A stretch of DNA of 43,496 nt from JALYNX01 sp963724825 (GTDB lineage: Bacteria; Actinomycetota; Acidimicrobiia; Spongiisociales; ZC4RG35), in assembly GCA_963724825.1 (NCBI GenBank), contig CAVRWT010000011.1:1-43496 (forward strand), in the 5' to 3' direction. Each line of letters starts with the position of its first letter. Within the stretch, counting starts at the first letter, position 1. The position numbers and the translations under genes were made by a program. The notes below the pieces were generated by a model. That model had not been told where the DNA came from and ran no database searches. It was given only the letters and a program-made list of their open reading frames with translations. This document shows, piece by piece, positions 1 through 7,160 of this stretch.

Positions 1-363
1 AAGACAGTGTCGTCGAGACGGGCCGGATCGCCAGCGGGGTAAACATTGTCGCCAAGCAGCACCAGGGCGTCGTAGGGATCGTTACCTGCGGTCGCCGCGA
101 CTAAATCTGCGATCGATTGCTCGTTGGCGTCGCCGGTACCGACGTCGCCAAGCACCGCAAGACGGGCCGATTCGGCCCCGAGACTTGGGACATATGGAGG
201 AATGTCACCCACAGTCGTGGCACCGTCAGCACAGGTCGCGCACGCCGGTGGCCGGACGCATCACGACCAAGACGACGACGGTTGCGACAGCCAACAGCAA
301 CGTTGCGATGATGGCGAGACGCTTGGGGCGCCGACTGCCCGGGCCGGCAAGCGGTGTGTTCAT
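1..363 (-). CDS. Exported metallophosphoesterase (calcineurin-like), N-terminal part, frameshifted, runs off the left edge
   Basis: Read leftward from an ATG at 363, the first about 41 codons give a short basic N-terminus and one hydrophobic anchor (LAIIATLLLAVATVVVLVV), then the frame stops. One base over, from about 240 to the window edge, the frame is open and carries LAVLGDVGTGD and LVLLGDNVYPAGD. These are the first two metal-binding motifs (GDxG, GDNxY) of calcineurin-like phosphoesterases of the purple-acid-phosphatase type. The enzyme would be membrane-anchored and act outside the membrane on phosphoesters. A single extra base near 240 explains the break. The remaining motifs lie outside the window, so substrate and true length are unknown. 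The family call is firm; intactness is not. Confidence 0.72.
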
Positions 364-445
364 GCCGCGCTCACGGGAAGCAAGATAGGAGCACCACCAA
401 CCCTATGAAGATTCTCACTCCCATGCCGCCCTCAATCGGGCCGGT

Positions 446-481
446 GCGCCCTCCCACCCTCTGTGGATGGTGGGAGGGCGC
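446..481 (-). terminator. Stem-loop downstream of the secreted Ig-like protein gene
   Basis: Perfect 13-base inverted repeat (arms 446-458 and 469-481, GCGCCCTCCCACC and its complement) with a 10-base loop, lying 12 bases past the stop codon of the minus-strand gene at 493-1371. There is no T-tract, as is common in high-GC actinobacteria. The placement and GC-rich stem fit an intrinsic terminator or mRNA 3' end hairpin. Confidence 0.6.
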
Positions 482-492
482 TTCCTGACAAT

Positions 493-1371
493 TCAGTCCG
501 CCGCGATGTGGGTGAACTCGAACGTCTGCTGGTGGTCGAACTGGTCACGCACCTTGACCTGGATGCCTTGACCGATTGGCGAGCCCTCGAAGTAGACCCG
601 CAGCTCCCATCCGCCATCGTCATTGACTTCGGCCTCACCGCTTCCGTACTCGGACAGGACCTGGATCACCGAGCCGGGCTTGCCCTTTCCGTAGAACACG
701 TCGAACGGTGGGCTCTCGGCGCACTCGCCGTAGGCCTGATGAGCCACGAATTCCCAGGGGATTTCTTCCCCACCCTCATCCTTCGGTGGCTGCTCTTCAC
801 CGTCCTTGGGCGGCTGTTCCTCGTGGTCCTTGGGTGGCTCTTGCTCGTCCTTCGGCTCTTCGACCGGCTTGAACACCACGGTCACCGAGTCTTCCCAGAA
901 GTTCCCCGCGCCATCTACTGCTCGAAGCGTGATGTGGTTGCTCCCGGGCGTTAGATAGAGGACGATTCGCCAGCCGCCTGAGTCGTTGACATCCGCCTCA
1001 CGCTCACCGGCGAACACCCTCGCACCGTGCTCACTGGTTCCCTCGAAGACGACCTTCTTGGTCTCGAACACTTGACCCTCGGCCGGGTGGAGAATCTGAA
1101 TCTCCGGATGTGTTCGGTCCACGTCGGGCTTGTCCTCGGCGGGTGGCTCCGCCGGCTCATCCCGATCCGGCTCCTCGACCTCATCGGCCGACCCGTCGTC
1201 AGCCCACCTCTCCTCATGGCCATCGACGACGGCCGGGGCAGGCTTTTCCTCCACGACCACCTTCTCCGCCTTGATCGTGGTCGCCGGTGATTCGGCCCTG
1301 GTCTGGGCCAAGGCCACTCCCGACACCACTATCAGACTCAACCCGGCGATTAATGCCAACCACTTGCGCAT
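493..1371 (-). CDS. Secreted two-domain protein, paralogue of the neighbouring anti-sigma ectodomain
   Basis: 292 residues. A Sec signal peptide (MRKWLALIAGLSLIVVSGVALA) is followed by an acidic linker. Next comes an Ig-like bacterial domain (about 95-180) of the kind with GGWRIVLYLTPGSN and VDGAGN motifs, then a charged Pro-rich repeat linker (EEQPPKDG, EEQPPKDE). A C-terminal domain of about 85 residues holds FDVFYGKGKPGS, SEYGSGEAEVN and GWELRV. The same two domains in the same order occur in the product of 2034-2939, which has a transmembrane anchor instead of a signal peptide. I do not recognise a named family for the C-terminal domain. The gene is divergent from the sigma factor gene and shares a mirrored promoter region with it. 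Inference: it is a soluble partner, ligand binder or competitor for the membrane sensor. Confidence 0.8.
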   Translation of the reverse strand: MRKWLALIAGLSLIVVSGVALAQTRAESPATTIKAEKVVVEEKPAPAVVDGHEERWADDGSADEVEEPDRDEPAEPPAEDKPDVDRTHPEIQILHPAEGQVFETKKVVFEGTSEHGARVFAGEREADVNDSGGWRIVLYLTPGSNHITLRAVDGAGNFWEDSVTVVFKPVEEPKDEQEPPKDHEEQPPKDGEEQPPKDEGGEEIPWEFVAHQAYGECAESPPFDVFYGKGKPGSVIQVLSEYGSGEAEVNDDGGWELRVYFEGSPIGQGIQVKVRDQFDHQQTFEFTHIAAD

Positions 1372-1448
1372 AACTTCGAACCCCCTGGCTCACTCTCGGT
1401 TGCCATCCCGCCTGCCCCGTGCCATTCACACGCATCTGGAGCCAATCC

Positions 1449-1472
1449 GGTTTACGAGCCCTCAGGTAAACC
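1449..1472. promoter_or_regulatory. Mirrored ECF-type -35 elements (bidirectional promoter)
   Basis: GGTTTAC (1449-1455) and GTAAACC (1466-1472) form a perfect 7-base inverted repeat. On the plus strand GTAAACC is followed after 16 bases by CGTCTAG, just before the sigma factor ATG at 1496. On the minus strand GTAAACC is followed after about 15-16 bases by CGTGTG, upstream of the secreted-protein gene. An AAC-containing -35 and a CGT-containing -10 about 16 bases apart is the usual layout for ECF sigma promoters. The short plus-strand leader implies a near-leaderless transcript. The assignment is inferred from layout only. Confidence 0.45.
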
Positions 1473-1495
1473 TTTCAACCTGCCGATTCGTCTAG

Positions 1496-2044
1496 ATGGT
1501 GACGGCACGGATTCGGAGTCAGACGGTTTCCAGTGACACCACCACAGCGATTGTCGTGGAGGCGTTCGAGAGCTTCTACGGGCGCGAGTACCGAAAAGTG
1601 GTAGCCCTGGCCTACGCCCTTTCGGGGAGCAGGTCCGGAGCCGAAGACCTCGCCCAGGAGGCCTTCATCGCTGCCCACCAACGCTGGGATCGGATCGGTG
1701 CCTACGAGAAGCCCGAAGCCTGGGTGCGACGAGTGGTGGCGAACATGGCGATTTCAGCATTTCGAAGAAGGACGGCGGAGCGAAAGGCCGTGGAGCGTCT
1801 CGCCGGCCAGACCCCGCTCGAGCTCCCCGAGCTCGAACCGGAAGACGAGCGCTTCTGGCAACTGGTTCGAGAGCTCCCGACCCGACAGACCCAGGCGATC
1901 ACCCTGCACTATCTCGAGGATCGCTCGGTAGCCGAGATCTCCGAGATCCTCGGATGCAGCCAGAACACGGCCAAGGTCCATCTGTTCAGGGGCAGGCAGT
2001 CCCTGGCGGCCCGTCTCGGATTGGAGGCGCCAAATGAGCCATGA
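1496..2044 (+). CDS. ECF RNA polymerase sigma factor (SigE-like)
   Basis: 182 residues, the usual ECF length, with only regions 2 and 4. Region 2 (about 22-95) has the YRKVVALAYALSGSRSGAEDLAQEAF core-binding stretch in its standard form, then WVRRVVANMAISAFRRR for -10 recognition. Region 4 (about 120-172) carries LPTRQTQAITLHYLEDRSVAEIS and a helix-turn-helix ending CSQNTAKVHLFRGRQSL. The stop codon overlaps the start of the next gene by 11 bases, the standard arrangement for a sigma factor co-translated with its anti-sigma factor. The mirrored promoter element directly upstream suggests autoregulation together with the divergent secreted protein. Confidence 0.9.
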   Translation: MVTARIRSQTVSSDTTTAIVVEAFESFYGREYRKVVALAYALSGSRSGAEDLAQEAFIAAHQRWDRIGAYEKPEAWVRRVVANMAISAFRRRTAERKAVERLAGQTPLELPELEPEDERFWQLVRELPTRQTQAITLHYLEDRSVAEISEILGCSQNTAKVHLFRGRQSLAARLGLEAPNEP

Positions 2045-2939
2045 CCTCGACACCGTCGCTCGCCAGGCCGCCGAGAACCTGAGGGTCGCCGTGGAGACGG
2101 CCCGGCTGCATCATGGGTCGGCGCCGGTTCCGGTGATCGTGCGACGTCGCCCCACTCTTCGATTGGCAATCATCGCGGCCTGCCTGATGTTGGGCTCGGC
2201 GGTCGCCGTTGCTCTCGTTGCCGAGCCAGCTCCCGAAGCCCCTCCGGCAACCACAGCCACCACGACCGCGCCGAGGCGGTCGGTGTCCCTGCTCGACCCT
2301 GTCATCCTTCTGGGACCGATCGAACCGGTCGTAGTCACGACCACCATGCCAGTGACGACGACCGAGCCCGCCGACACCACGGCCCCCATCCTGGAGATCA
2401 CCTCACCCCGCGACGGCGCCGAGGTACACAAAGCCGAAGTCAAGGTCACCGGCGTCACCGAGCCCGGAGCCGTGGTCAGGTCCGGCGAGCAGAAGGCCAA
2501 GGTCGCAGATGACGGCTCATGGTCAATCGTTGTCGGGCTCACCAAGGGCGCAAACCGCATCGAGGTCACCGCCCGTGACGAGGCGGGCAACAGGGCAAGC
2601 GCCAAGATCACTGTCACCTTTGTGGTCGCCGAGCCAACCACGACGACGACCACCGAGGTCGGAGAGCCTGCGGAATTCGTGGCCAACGCCACCTTTGGGG
2701 TGTGCTCGCTCACCCCGCCCTACGACGTGTACTACGGGAAGGGCGAACCGGGCTCGACGGTCTACGTTCAATCCGAGTACGGATCGGGAGCGGTCGAGGT
2801 CAATGGTGAGGGGCACTGGGAGATCCAGGTGTTCTTCCCCGAGGCTCCGGCGGGGCAGGCATTCGTAGTGGGCGTCTACGACAGCCTGGGCCGGGAGAAG
2901 GCTTTCGAGTTCAAGTACCAACCCGAGGCGGTGGACTGA
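2034..2939 (+). CDS. Probable membrane anti-sigma factor with Ig-like and sensor ectodomains
   Basis: 301 residues. A cytoplasmic N-terminus of about 45 residues lacks the HxxxCxxC zinc motif. One membrane segment follows (LAIIAACLMLGSAVAVALVA, about 45-64), then a Thr-rich linker. An Ig-like domain (about 120-195, GSWSIVVGLTKGANRIEV, DEAGN) precedes a second Thr linker and a C-terminal domain (about 215-300) with YDVYYGKGEPGS, SEYGSGAVEVN and GHWEIQV. The anti-sigma role is inferred from the 11-base overlap with the sigma gene and the single-pass topology; no characterised anti-sigma domain is visible in the short cytoplasmic part. The whole ectodomain is paralogous to the secreted protein encoded divergently at 493-1371. 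Confidence 0.65.
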   Translation: MSHDLDTVARQAAENLRVAVETARLHHGSAPVPVIVRRRPTLRLAIIAACLMLGSAVAVALVAEPAPEAPPATTATTTAPRRSVSLLDPVILLGPIEPVVVTTTMPVTTTEPADTTAPILEITSPRDGAEVHKAEVKVTGVTEPGAVVRSGEQKAKVADDGSWSIVVGLTKGANRIEVTARDEAGNRASAKITVTFVVAEPTTTTTTEVGEPAEFVANATFGVCSLTPPYDVYYGKGEPGSTVYVQSEYGSGAVEVNGEGHWEIQVFFPEAPAGQAFVVGVYDSLGREKAFEFKYQPEAVD

Positions 2940-2971
2940 AGCTGGCCGTCAACCGACCGATAATCCAAGAG

Positions 2972-2986
2972 ACCCCGAAGCGGGGT
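2972..2986 (+). terminator. Short GC hairpin between anti-sigma and surface-protein genes
   Basis: ACCCCG-AAG-CGGGGT, a 6-base stem with a 3-base loop, lies 32 bases after the anti-sigma stop and 42 bases before the next start. It has no T-tract. It could be a weak terminator or attenuating hairpin. Confidence 0.35.
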
Positions 2987-3027
2987 GCCATCATCAATCA
3001 GTCGACCGACGGACAAGAGAGCCTCGA

Positions 3028-4113
3028 ATGAATGCCAGCTCGCACCGCAATAGATATGCGCGCCTTGGAGCAATCTGCCTGACCACTGCCACCCTGGTCA
3101 TCGGATCTGCCCTTCCCGCATGGGCGATCATCCCTGAGCTGTCGGCGACGATGAACAATCCGAGCCCGAATCCGGTGCCCGCCGGATCGACGGCGACGGC
3201 GACAGCGACCTTTTCCCTATCGGCCGACAGCGGCCCGATCACAGTCGGGATCGAGTTGCCGGACACCAGTTTTGGCACCCTTCGCCTCGACACAGCGGGG
3301 ACCGGTGCCCAGCTGACCAACTGTGTCGAGGGAGCGACGACCGTGACCTGTGATTGGGACGGTCTCAGTGTCAACAGCCCGCAAACACTGTCGGTGTTCG
3401 TCGATGTCGGCGCCAGCGTGACCCCTGGATCAGGCGCCAATATCAGCGCCATTGCCAGCTCGGCCACAGAGCCGGTGGCGACCTACAGCACCAACGGCCT
3501 CCAGGCCGCACCTCCACTCGGATCAGTCACCCTCTCCGGCACGGTGATCACCGAGGGCGGGGCCCCGGTGAGCCAGGCCTGTATCTACATCCTCACCTCG
3601 CCGCCTTTCGTCATCCCGACGCTGACCGACTCGGCCGGGCAGTGGCAGGTCACGAACCTGCCCGACAGCTATTCGTACGCCATCGGGGTGATCCCGCCGT
3701 TCGACCTCGGCTTTGGGCCCTGCGCCAACAACGGGCCACCACCCATTCCCGCTCCGGGCGCCTTGCAGCCGGTGTTCATCGGCGACATCTGGGTCGACCT
3801 ATCCGATCCCAATCTCACCGGAGGTTTGCAAGACCCGTTCACCTACGCGGTGAATGCGGGCGCGACCGTCTTCACCGGGACGAACACGGGCCTTCAGGCA
3901 TGCCTGAGCACCGCTCCCGGATCGGTGGTCCCTCGACCCCCGTGTATCGCCGCGGTCACCACCACGACCACGGCGCCGGCCACGACGACGACCGCAGAGA
4001 TACTTCCGGTCACCGGAACCAACGCGTCACCGTGGCTGGGAGCCGGTTCGTTGCTCCTGATCTCGGGGCTGGTGGCGCTGGCCTTCGGCGGGCGGGTCAA
4101 GCGTCCCGACTGA
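3028..4113 (+). CDS. LPXTG cell-wall-anchored surface protein with DUF11-like and carboxypeptidase-regulatory-like domains
   Basis: 361 residues. The signal peptide ends near LPAWA. Residues about 40-145 form a DUF11-type beta-sandwich (NPSPNPVPAGSTATATATF, TVTCDWDGL). Residues about 168-245 resemble a carboxypeptidase-regulatory/transthyretin-like fold (VTLSGTVITEGGAPVSQACI, DSAGQWQVTNLP). A Thr/Ala linker leads to a complete sorting signal: LPVTG at 326-330, a hydrophobic stretch, and the charged tail GGRVKRPD. The protein should therefore be linked covalently to the cell wall by a sortase. No sortase gene lies in the window. It ends 11 bases before a convergent gene. Function is probably structural or adhesive. 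Confidence 0.82.
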   Translation: MNASSHRNRYARLGAICLTTATLVIGSALPAWAIIPELSATMNNPSPNPVPAGSTATATATFSLSADSGPITVGIELPDTSFGTLRLDTAGTGAQLTNCVEGATTVTCDWDGLSVNSPQTLSVFVDVGASVTPGSGANISAIASSATEPVATYSTNGLQAAPPLGSVTLSGTVITEGGAPVSQACIYILTSPPFVIPTLTDSAGQWQVTNLPDSYSYAIGVIPPFDLGFGPCANNGPPPIPAPGALQPVFIGDIWVDLSDPNLTGGLQDPFTYAVNAGATVFTGTNTGLQACLSTAPGSVVPRPPCIAAVTTTTTAPATTTTAEILPVTGTNASPWLGAGSLLLISGLVALAFGGRVKRPD

Positions 4114-4124
4114 TCTAGAAGGCT

Positions 4125-4517
4125 TCAGGTTCCCCACTCGGGTGGCGGTTCGTGTGGCCCGACCTCTACCTGCCAGTACTCGCGGAGGCTCTTGCAGAGC
4201 CCTTCTTCGGTGAACTCCAAGAGGAGGCACCCCGGCAACGTGATCTCGGTGCCCTCGTTACTCATCACCGTCCAGAACTCGGCAGCGACCCGATTGCCGT
4301 CGACGAAGGGCCGGCCCATCCTCACTGACGCACCGTCTTGGGTGCTGGTTACAGAAGACCAGTAGGAGAAGACACCTTCCCGACCCTGGTGTGGATCCTC
4401 GAAGATGTTGGATCGGTAGGTGGCGTCCTCGCTGAACAGGGCCGCTGCCTCGTTGGAGTCCTTGTCCTCCCAGGCCCGGCGGTAAGTCTCCAACCAAGTC
4501 TCCAAGTCGATGGACAT
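4125..4517 (-). CDS. SnoaL-like / NTF2-fold protein
   Basis: 130 residues, standard length for a one-domain NTF2-like cone fold. The pattern is characteristic: an N-terminal helix (WLETYRRAWEDKDSNEAAALFSEDATY), a middle strand block (GRPFVDGNRVAAEFWTVM) and C-terminal strands (CLLLEFTEEGLCKSLREYWQ). This fold includes ketosteroid isomerase-like and polyketide-cyclase-like enzymes and many non-catalytic binders. The ATG at 4517 has a good GGGAGAA ribosome site. It lies 105 bases downstream of the DmdA-like gene on the same strand and could be co-transcribed. The substrate cannot be predicted. Confidence 0.7.
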   Translation of the reverse strand: MSIDLETWLETYRRAWEDKDSNEAAALFSEDATYRSNIFEDPHQGREGVFSYWSSVTSTQDGASVRMGRPFVDGNRVAAEFWTVMSNEGTEITLPGCLLLEFTEEGLCKSLREYWQVEVGPHEPPPEWGT

Positions 4518-4622
4518 CGCTTCTCCCTGTTAGCAACGAGCACCAGTCTTCCAGGCCCAACGAGCCTGCGCCTCCTGCTTGGGTTCACGGACCCCATGCC
4601 TCGGACGCGGGCAGCCCGAAGG

Positions 4623-5801
4623 TCACACCTTGAGACTGTGCGCCGGAGCTTCCTTCTTCGGGTCGACGAAGGGCAACGAGGCTGCAACCGCGGTCAACTC
4701 GCCACCGTCCTCGGTAACCACGTCGAGACGGGTGCCCGGTTCGGAGAGCTCGATCGGAACCCACATGTATCCGATGTTCTGCTCCAGCCCCGGAGACCAG
4801 ACCGCGTCAGTGACCCGTCCCACCTGCCGGCCACCTGAGAAGACCGGCCAGACCTCGGACAACTCGGCTCGCAATTGGTCGCCCTCGAGGAACATCCCGA
4901 CCAGCTTGCGATCGACCCCGGTCTCGCGGAGACGCTCCAGCGCATCCTTGCCCAGGTAGTCCTGTTCCTGGGGCTCCACCAACCTCTCCATCCCACTGAT
5001 GTGGAACGGGGTGTCGTCGAGCGTCATGTCCGACCCGTAGTTGAAGATGCCGGCCTCGATCCGGCGGGCCTCGCATGGGGCAATGGGTCGGATCCCGAAT
5101 TCCTCACCGGCGGCAGCGACCGCATCCCAGAGTTCGGCGCCCCCACTGCGATCGAGGATGTTGATCTCGAACCCGGGGATGGCCGTCCACCCGGTGCGGC
5201 TGACCACAACCGGGATCCCATTGATCTCGAATTCCGCCAGCCAGTAGTACTTGATGTCATAGATCGATGGCCCGACCAGCTTCTCCATGGTCTTGGCGGC
5301 CAACGGGCCCTGAACCTGCATCGGGTGAACGTCCGGCAGGCTCACCTCGGCGTCGAAGCGGCCCGCGGCCACACCTAAGGCGTAGAGGCCGGCGTCGGAG
5401 TCGGCCAACTGCATCCACCAACGGTTCTCGGCGACGTGGAGCAACACCGGGTCGTTGACGATCCCCCCATCCGGGGCGATCACCGGCATGTACTTGCCCT
5501 GACCGACCGCACACTTCGTCAGGTCACGGCAGGTGATGTAGTCGATGAGCCGGTCGGCGTCCTTGCCGCTCACCTCGACGGTGCGCTCGACCCCGACGTC
5601 CCACATGGTCACCCCGTTGACCAGGGCCCAATACTCGACATCCGGGTCGTCGTAATAGGCCGGCAGATACATGTGGTTGTAGATGTCATACGCCGAGCAG
5701 CCGGCGGCCAGAGTCGACTTGAAGAATGGCGACTGCCGATACCAGGGACCGAAATAGAGCGTGCTGCTCTTCTCCAACATCTCACTGCGTTCGTTGGCCA
5801 A
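4623..5801 (-). CDS. DmdA-like / GcvT-family demethylase (dimethylsulfoniopropionate demethylase type)
   Basis: 392 residues; the TTG start at 5801 is chosen because GAGGAGG sits just upstream. GcvT fold: an N-terminal folate-binding domain with WDVGVERTVEVSGKDADRL, TCRDLTK, NDPVLLHVAENRWWMQLADSD and MQVQGPLAAKTMEKL, then a GcvT C-terminal barrel from about 290 (KLVGMFLEGDQL). The WDV.V.R.VE..GKD, TCRDL and NDPV...WW..ADSD blocks match DmdA proteins as I recall them, better than glycine-cleavage T protein. DmdA moves a methyl group from dimethylsulfoniopropionate to tetrahydrofolate, giving methylmercaptopropionate. The DmdA family has relatives with unproven substrates, so the exact substrate is tentative. 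It is transcribed alone or with the SnoaL-like gene behind a palindromic site. Confidence 0.72.
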   Translation of the reverse strand: MANERSEMLEKSSTLYFGPWYRQSPFFKSTLAAGCSAYDIYNHMYLPAYYDDPDVEYWALVNGVTMWDVGVERTVEVSGKDADRLIDYITCRDLTKCAVGQGKYMPVIAPDGGIVNDPVLLHVAENRWWMQLADSDAGLYALGVAAGRFDAEVSLPDVHPMQVQGPLAAKTMEKLVGPSIYDIKYYWLAEFEINGIPVVVSRTGWTAIPGFEINILDRSGGAELWDAVAAAGEEFGIRPIAPCEARRIEAGIFNYGSDMTLDDTPFHISGMERLVEPQEQDYLGKDALERLRETGVDRKLVGMFLEGDQLRAELSEVWPVFSGGRQVGRVTDAVWSPGLEQNIGYMWVPIELSEPGTRLDVVTEDGGELTAVAASLPFVDPKKEAPAHSLKV

Positions 5802-5820
5802 CAGGCTCCTCCTCGTTTAC

Positions 5821-5834
5821 TGAACCGCCGTTCA
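5821..5834. promoter_or_regulatory. Candidate repressor operator upstream of the DmdA-like gene
   Basis: TGAAC-CGCC-GTTCA, a perfect 5+5 palindrome 20 bases upstream of the TTG start and just upstream of its ribosome site. Short TGAAC/GTTCA palindromes are typical of TetR-family operators in actinobacteria. The identity of the regulator is inferred; no regulator gene is adjacent. Confidence 0.4.
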
Positions 5835-5890
5835 AGAGTAGACAAGGGAGGCCCACGCGTGCCTCAAGGCCGGTCACAAGCAGGCAGCGG

Positions 5891-5918
5891 TGACGGGAAA
5901 TTTCTGTCACACCCGTCA
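5891..5918 (+). promoter_or_regulatory. Inverted repeat ending at the start codon of the DUF222-HNH gene
   Basis: TGACGGG (5891-5897) and CCCGTCA (5912-5918) form a perfect 7-base inverted repeat. The right arm includes the A of the ATG at 5918. It could be an operator or a hairpin that masks the start; no clear Shine-Dalgarno sequence precedes this ATG. Confidence 0.35.
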
Positions 5919-7093
5919 TGTACAAAGGGACCATGGCTGGGGGAAACAGACTGCCAATCATCATCCCGCTCCTCGAGGACAAGGAGGTCTCGTCGATCGA
6001 CGAGCTCGACGAGCACATTCTCCTTCTCGAGACGGCCAGGCATCGCCTCGACGTCGAGTGGACCGAAACGATCGGTGTCTTCGAAGGGCGCCGCGGGCAC
6101 GAAGTCCATGGCTACCCGAGCATGATCGGTTACCTGGTGGATCGCGTCCGCATGAGTGCGGCGAGGGCCAATCGCCATCTGGCGATGGCACGGGGAGCAA
6201 TAAGGTTCAAAGCGACGATGACCGCCTGGAGGCATCGGCGGATCACCACGGATCAGGCTGAGATGTTGTTCCAGGCCTCGAGGCAGCTGCCTGACAGCTA
6301 TCCAAACGCCGAGCCGGTCCTGTTGGAGATCATTGGCGACACCCCGGAGGAGACACGGAAGGTGCTCGACTACTGGCGTAAGAGTGTCGACCACCCCGGA
6401 ACGGCGGCAGATTTCGACGTTCAGATGGAGCGACGACGTCTCGATTTCAACCGAAAAGCAAGTGGGATGATCGAAGGAGAGTTCGCCCTCACCGAGCTCG
6501 CCGGCGAAGAATTGATGACTGCTCTTGACGCCCTGATGCCACCAGACACATTTGACGACGACCGAACCCCAAGCCAGCGGCGCCACGACGCGTTCGAGGA
6601 TTTGGTGCGGGGATATCTCGAAGGCGCCGAAACACCTGACGTTGGCGGTGAACGACCTCACGTCAACGTCATGGTCGACCTCGAAGCCCTCCAGGGGATA
6701 CCTGGTGCCCTGCACGAAAGCGAGGGAGGTCATGTCCTCGAAGTGGAGACGATCCGCCTCCTCGCTTGCGACTCGTCGATATCAAGGATTGTGTGGAACG
6801 GTCGATCCGAGATCCTCGATGTTGGACGGCGCACCCGGGTGATCCCTGCCGCCCTCCGACGGGCGGTGATCGCAAGGGACCGGCACTGCACCTGGAGCGG
6901 ATGCACTCGTTCAGCTCGTTGGGCCGACGTCCATCACATCGTCTCTTGGGCGGACGGAGGTGACACCGCTCTCGACAATCTGTGTCTTCTTTGTCGCTAT
7001 CACCACACACTCATCCATCGCCAGCATCGCGGCAACGACGAGTTTCTCGACCGGCTCCAAGGCGAGTTGGCGGATACACGACGAAGTACATAG
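5918..7093 (+). CDS. DUF222 domain HNH endonuclease (13E12-repeat family)
   Basis: 391 residues. A long helical DUF222 region (about 35-290) includes GYPSMIGYLVDRVRMSAARA and RRITTDQAEMLF. A C-terminal HNH domain (about 315-370) has RDRHCTWSGCTRSARWADVHHI and NLCLLCRYHHTLIH, with the Cys pairs and the HH..H set expected for metal-bound HNH nucleases. These genes are multicopy in many actinobacterial genomes and may behave as mobile or domesticated nuclease genes; their function is not settled. The start at 5918 is followed by another possible ATG at 5933. A strong hairpin follows the stop codon. Confidence 0.88.
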   Translation: MYKGTMAGGNRLPIIIPLLEDKEVSSIDELDEHILLLETARHRLDVEWTETIGVFEGRRGHEVHGYPSMIGYLVDRVRMSAARANRHLAMARGAIRFKATMTAWRHRRITTDQAEMLFQASRQLPDSYPNAEPVLLEIIGDTPEETRKVLDYWRKSVDHPGTAADFDVQMERRRLDFNRKASGMIEGEFALTELAGEELMTALDALMPPDTFDDDRTPSQRRHDAFEDLVRGYLEGAETPDVGGERPHVNVMVDLEALQGIPGALHESEGGHVLEVETIRLLACDSSISRIVWNGRSEILDVGRRTRVIPAALRRAVIARDRHCTWSGCTRSARWADVHHIVSWADGGDTALDNLCLLCRYHHTLIHRQHRGNDEFLDRLQGELADTRRST

Positions 7094-7115
7094 GGGTGGC
7101 TTTCCCCGCCACCCC
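7093..7115 (+). terminator. Terminator hairpin after the DUF222-HNH gene
   Basis: GGGGTGGC (7093-7100) and GCCACCCC (7108-7115), a perfect 8-base stem with a TTTCCCC loop, starting on the last base of the stop codon. Confidence 0.6.
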
Positions 7116-7160
7116 GGATATCAAGGATGAGAGCACGGTGCCCGGTCGAAACGATGCTCC

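Noticed and set aside
850..1200. The EEQPPKD-type repeats in the secreted protein as a DNA tandem repeat of interest
   Set aside because: Only two to three imperfect units, forming an ordinary charged Pro-rich linker between domains.
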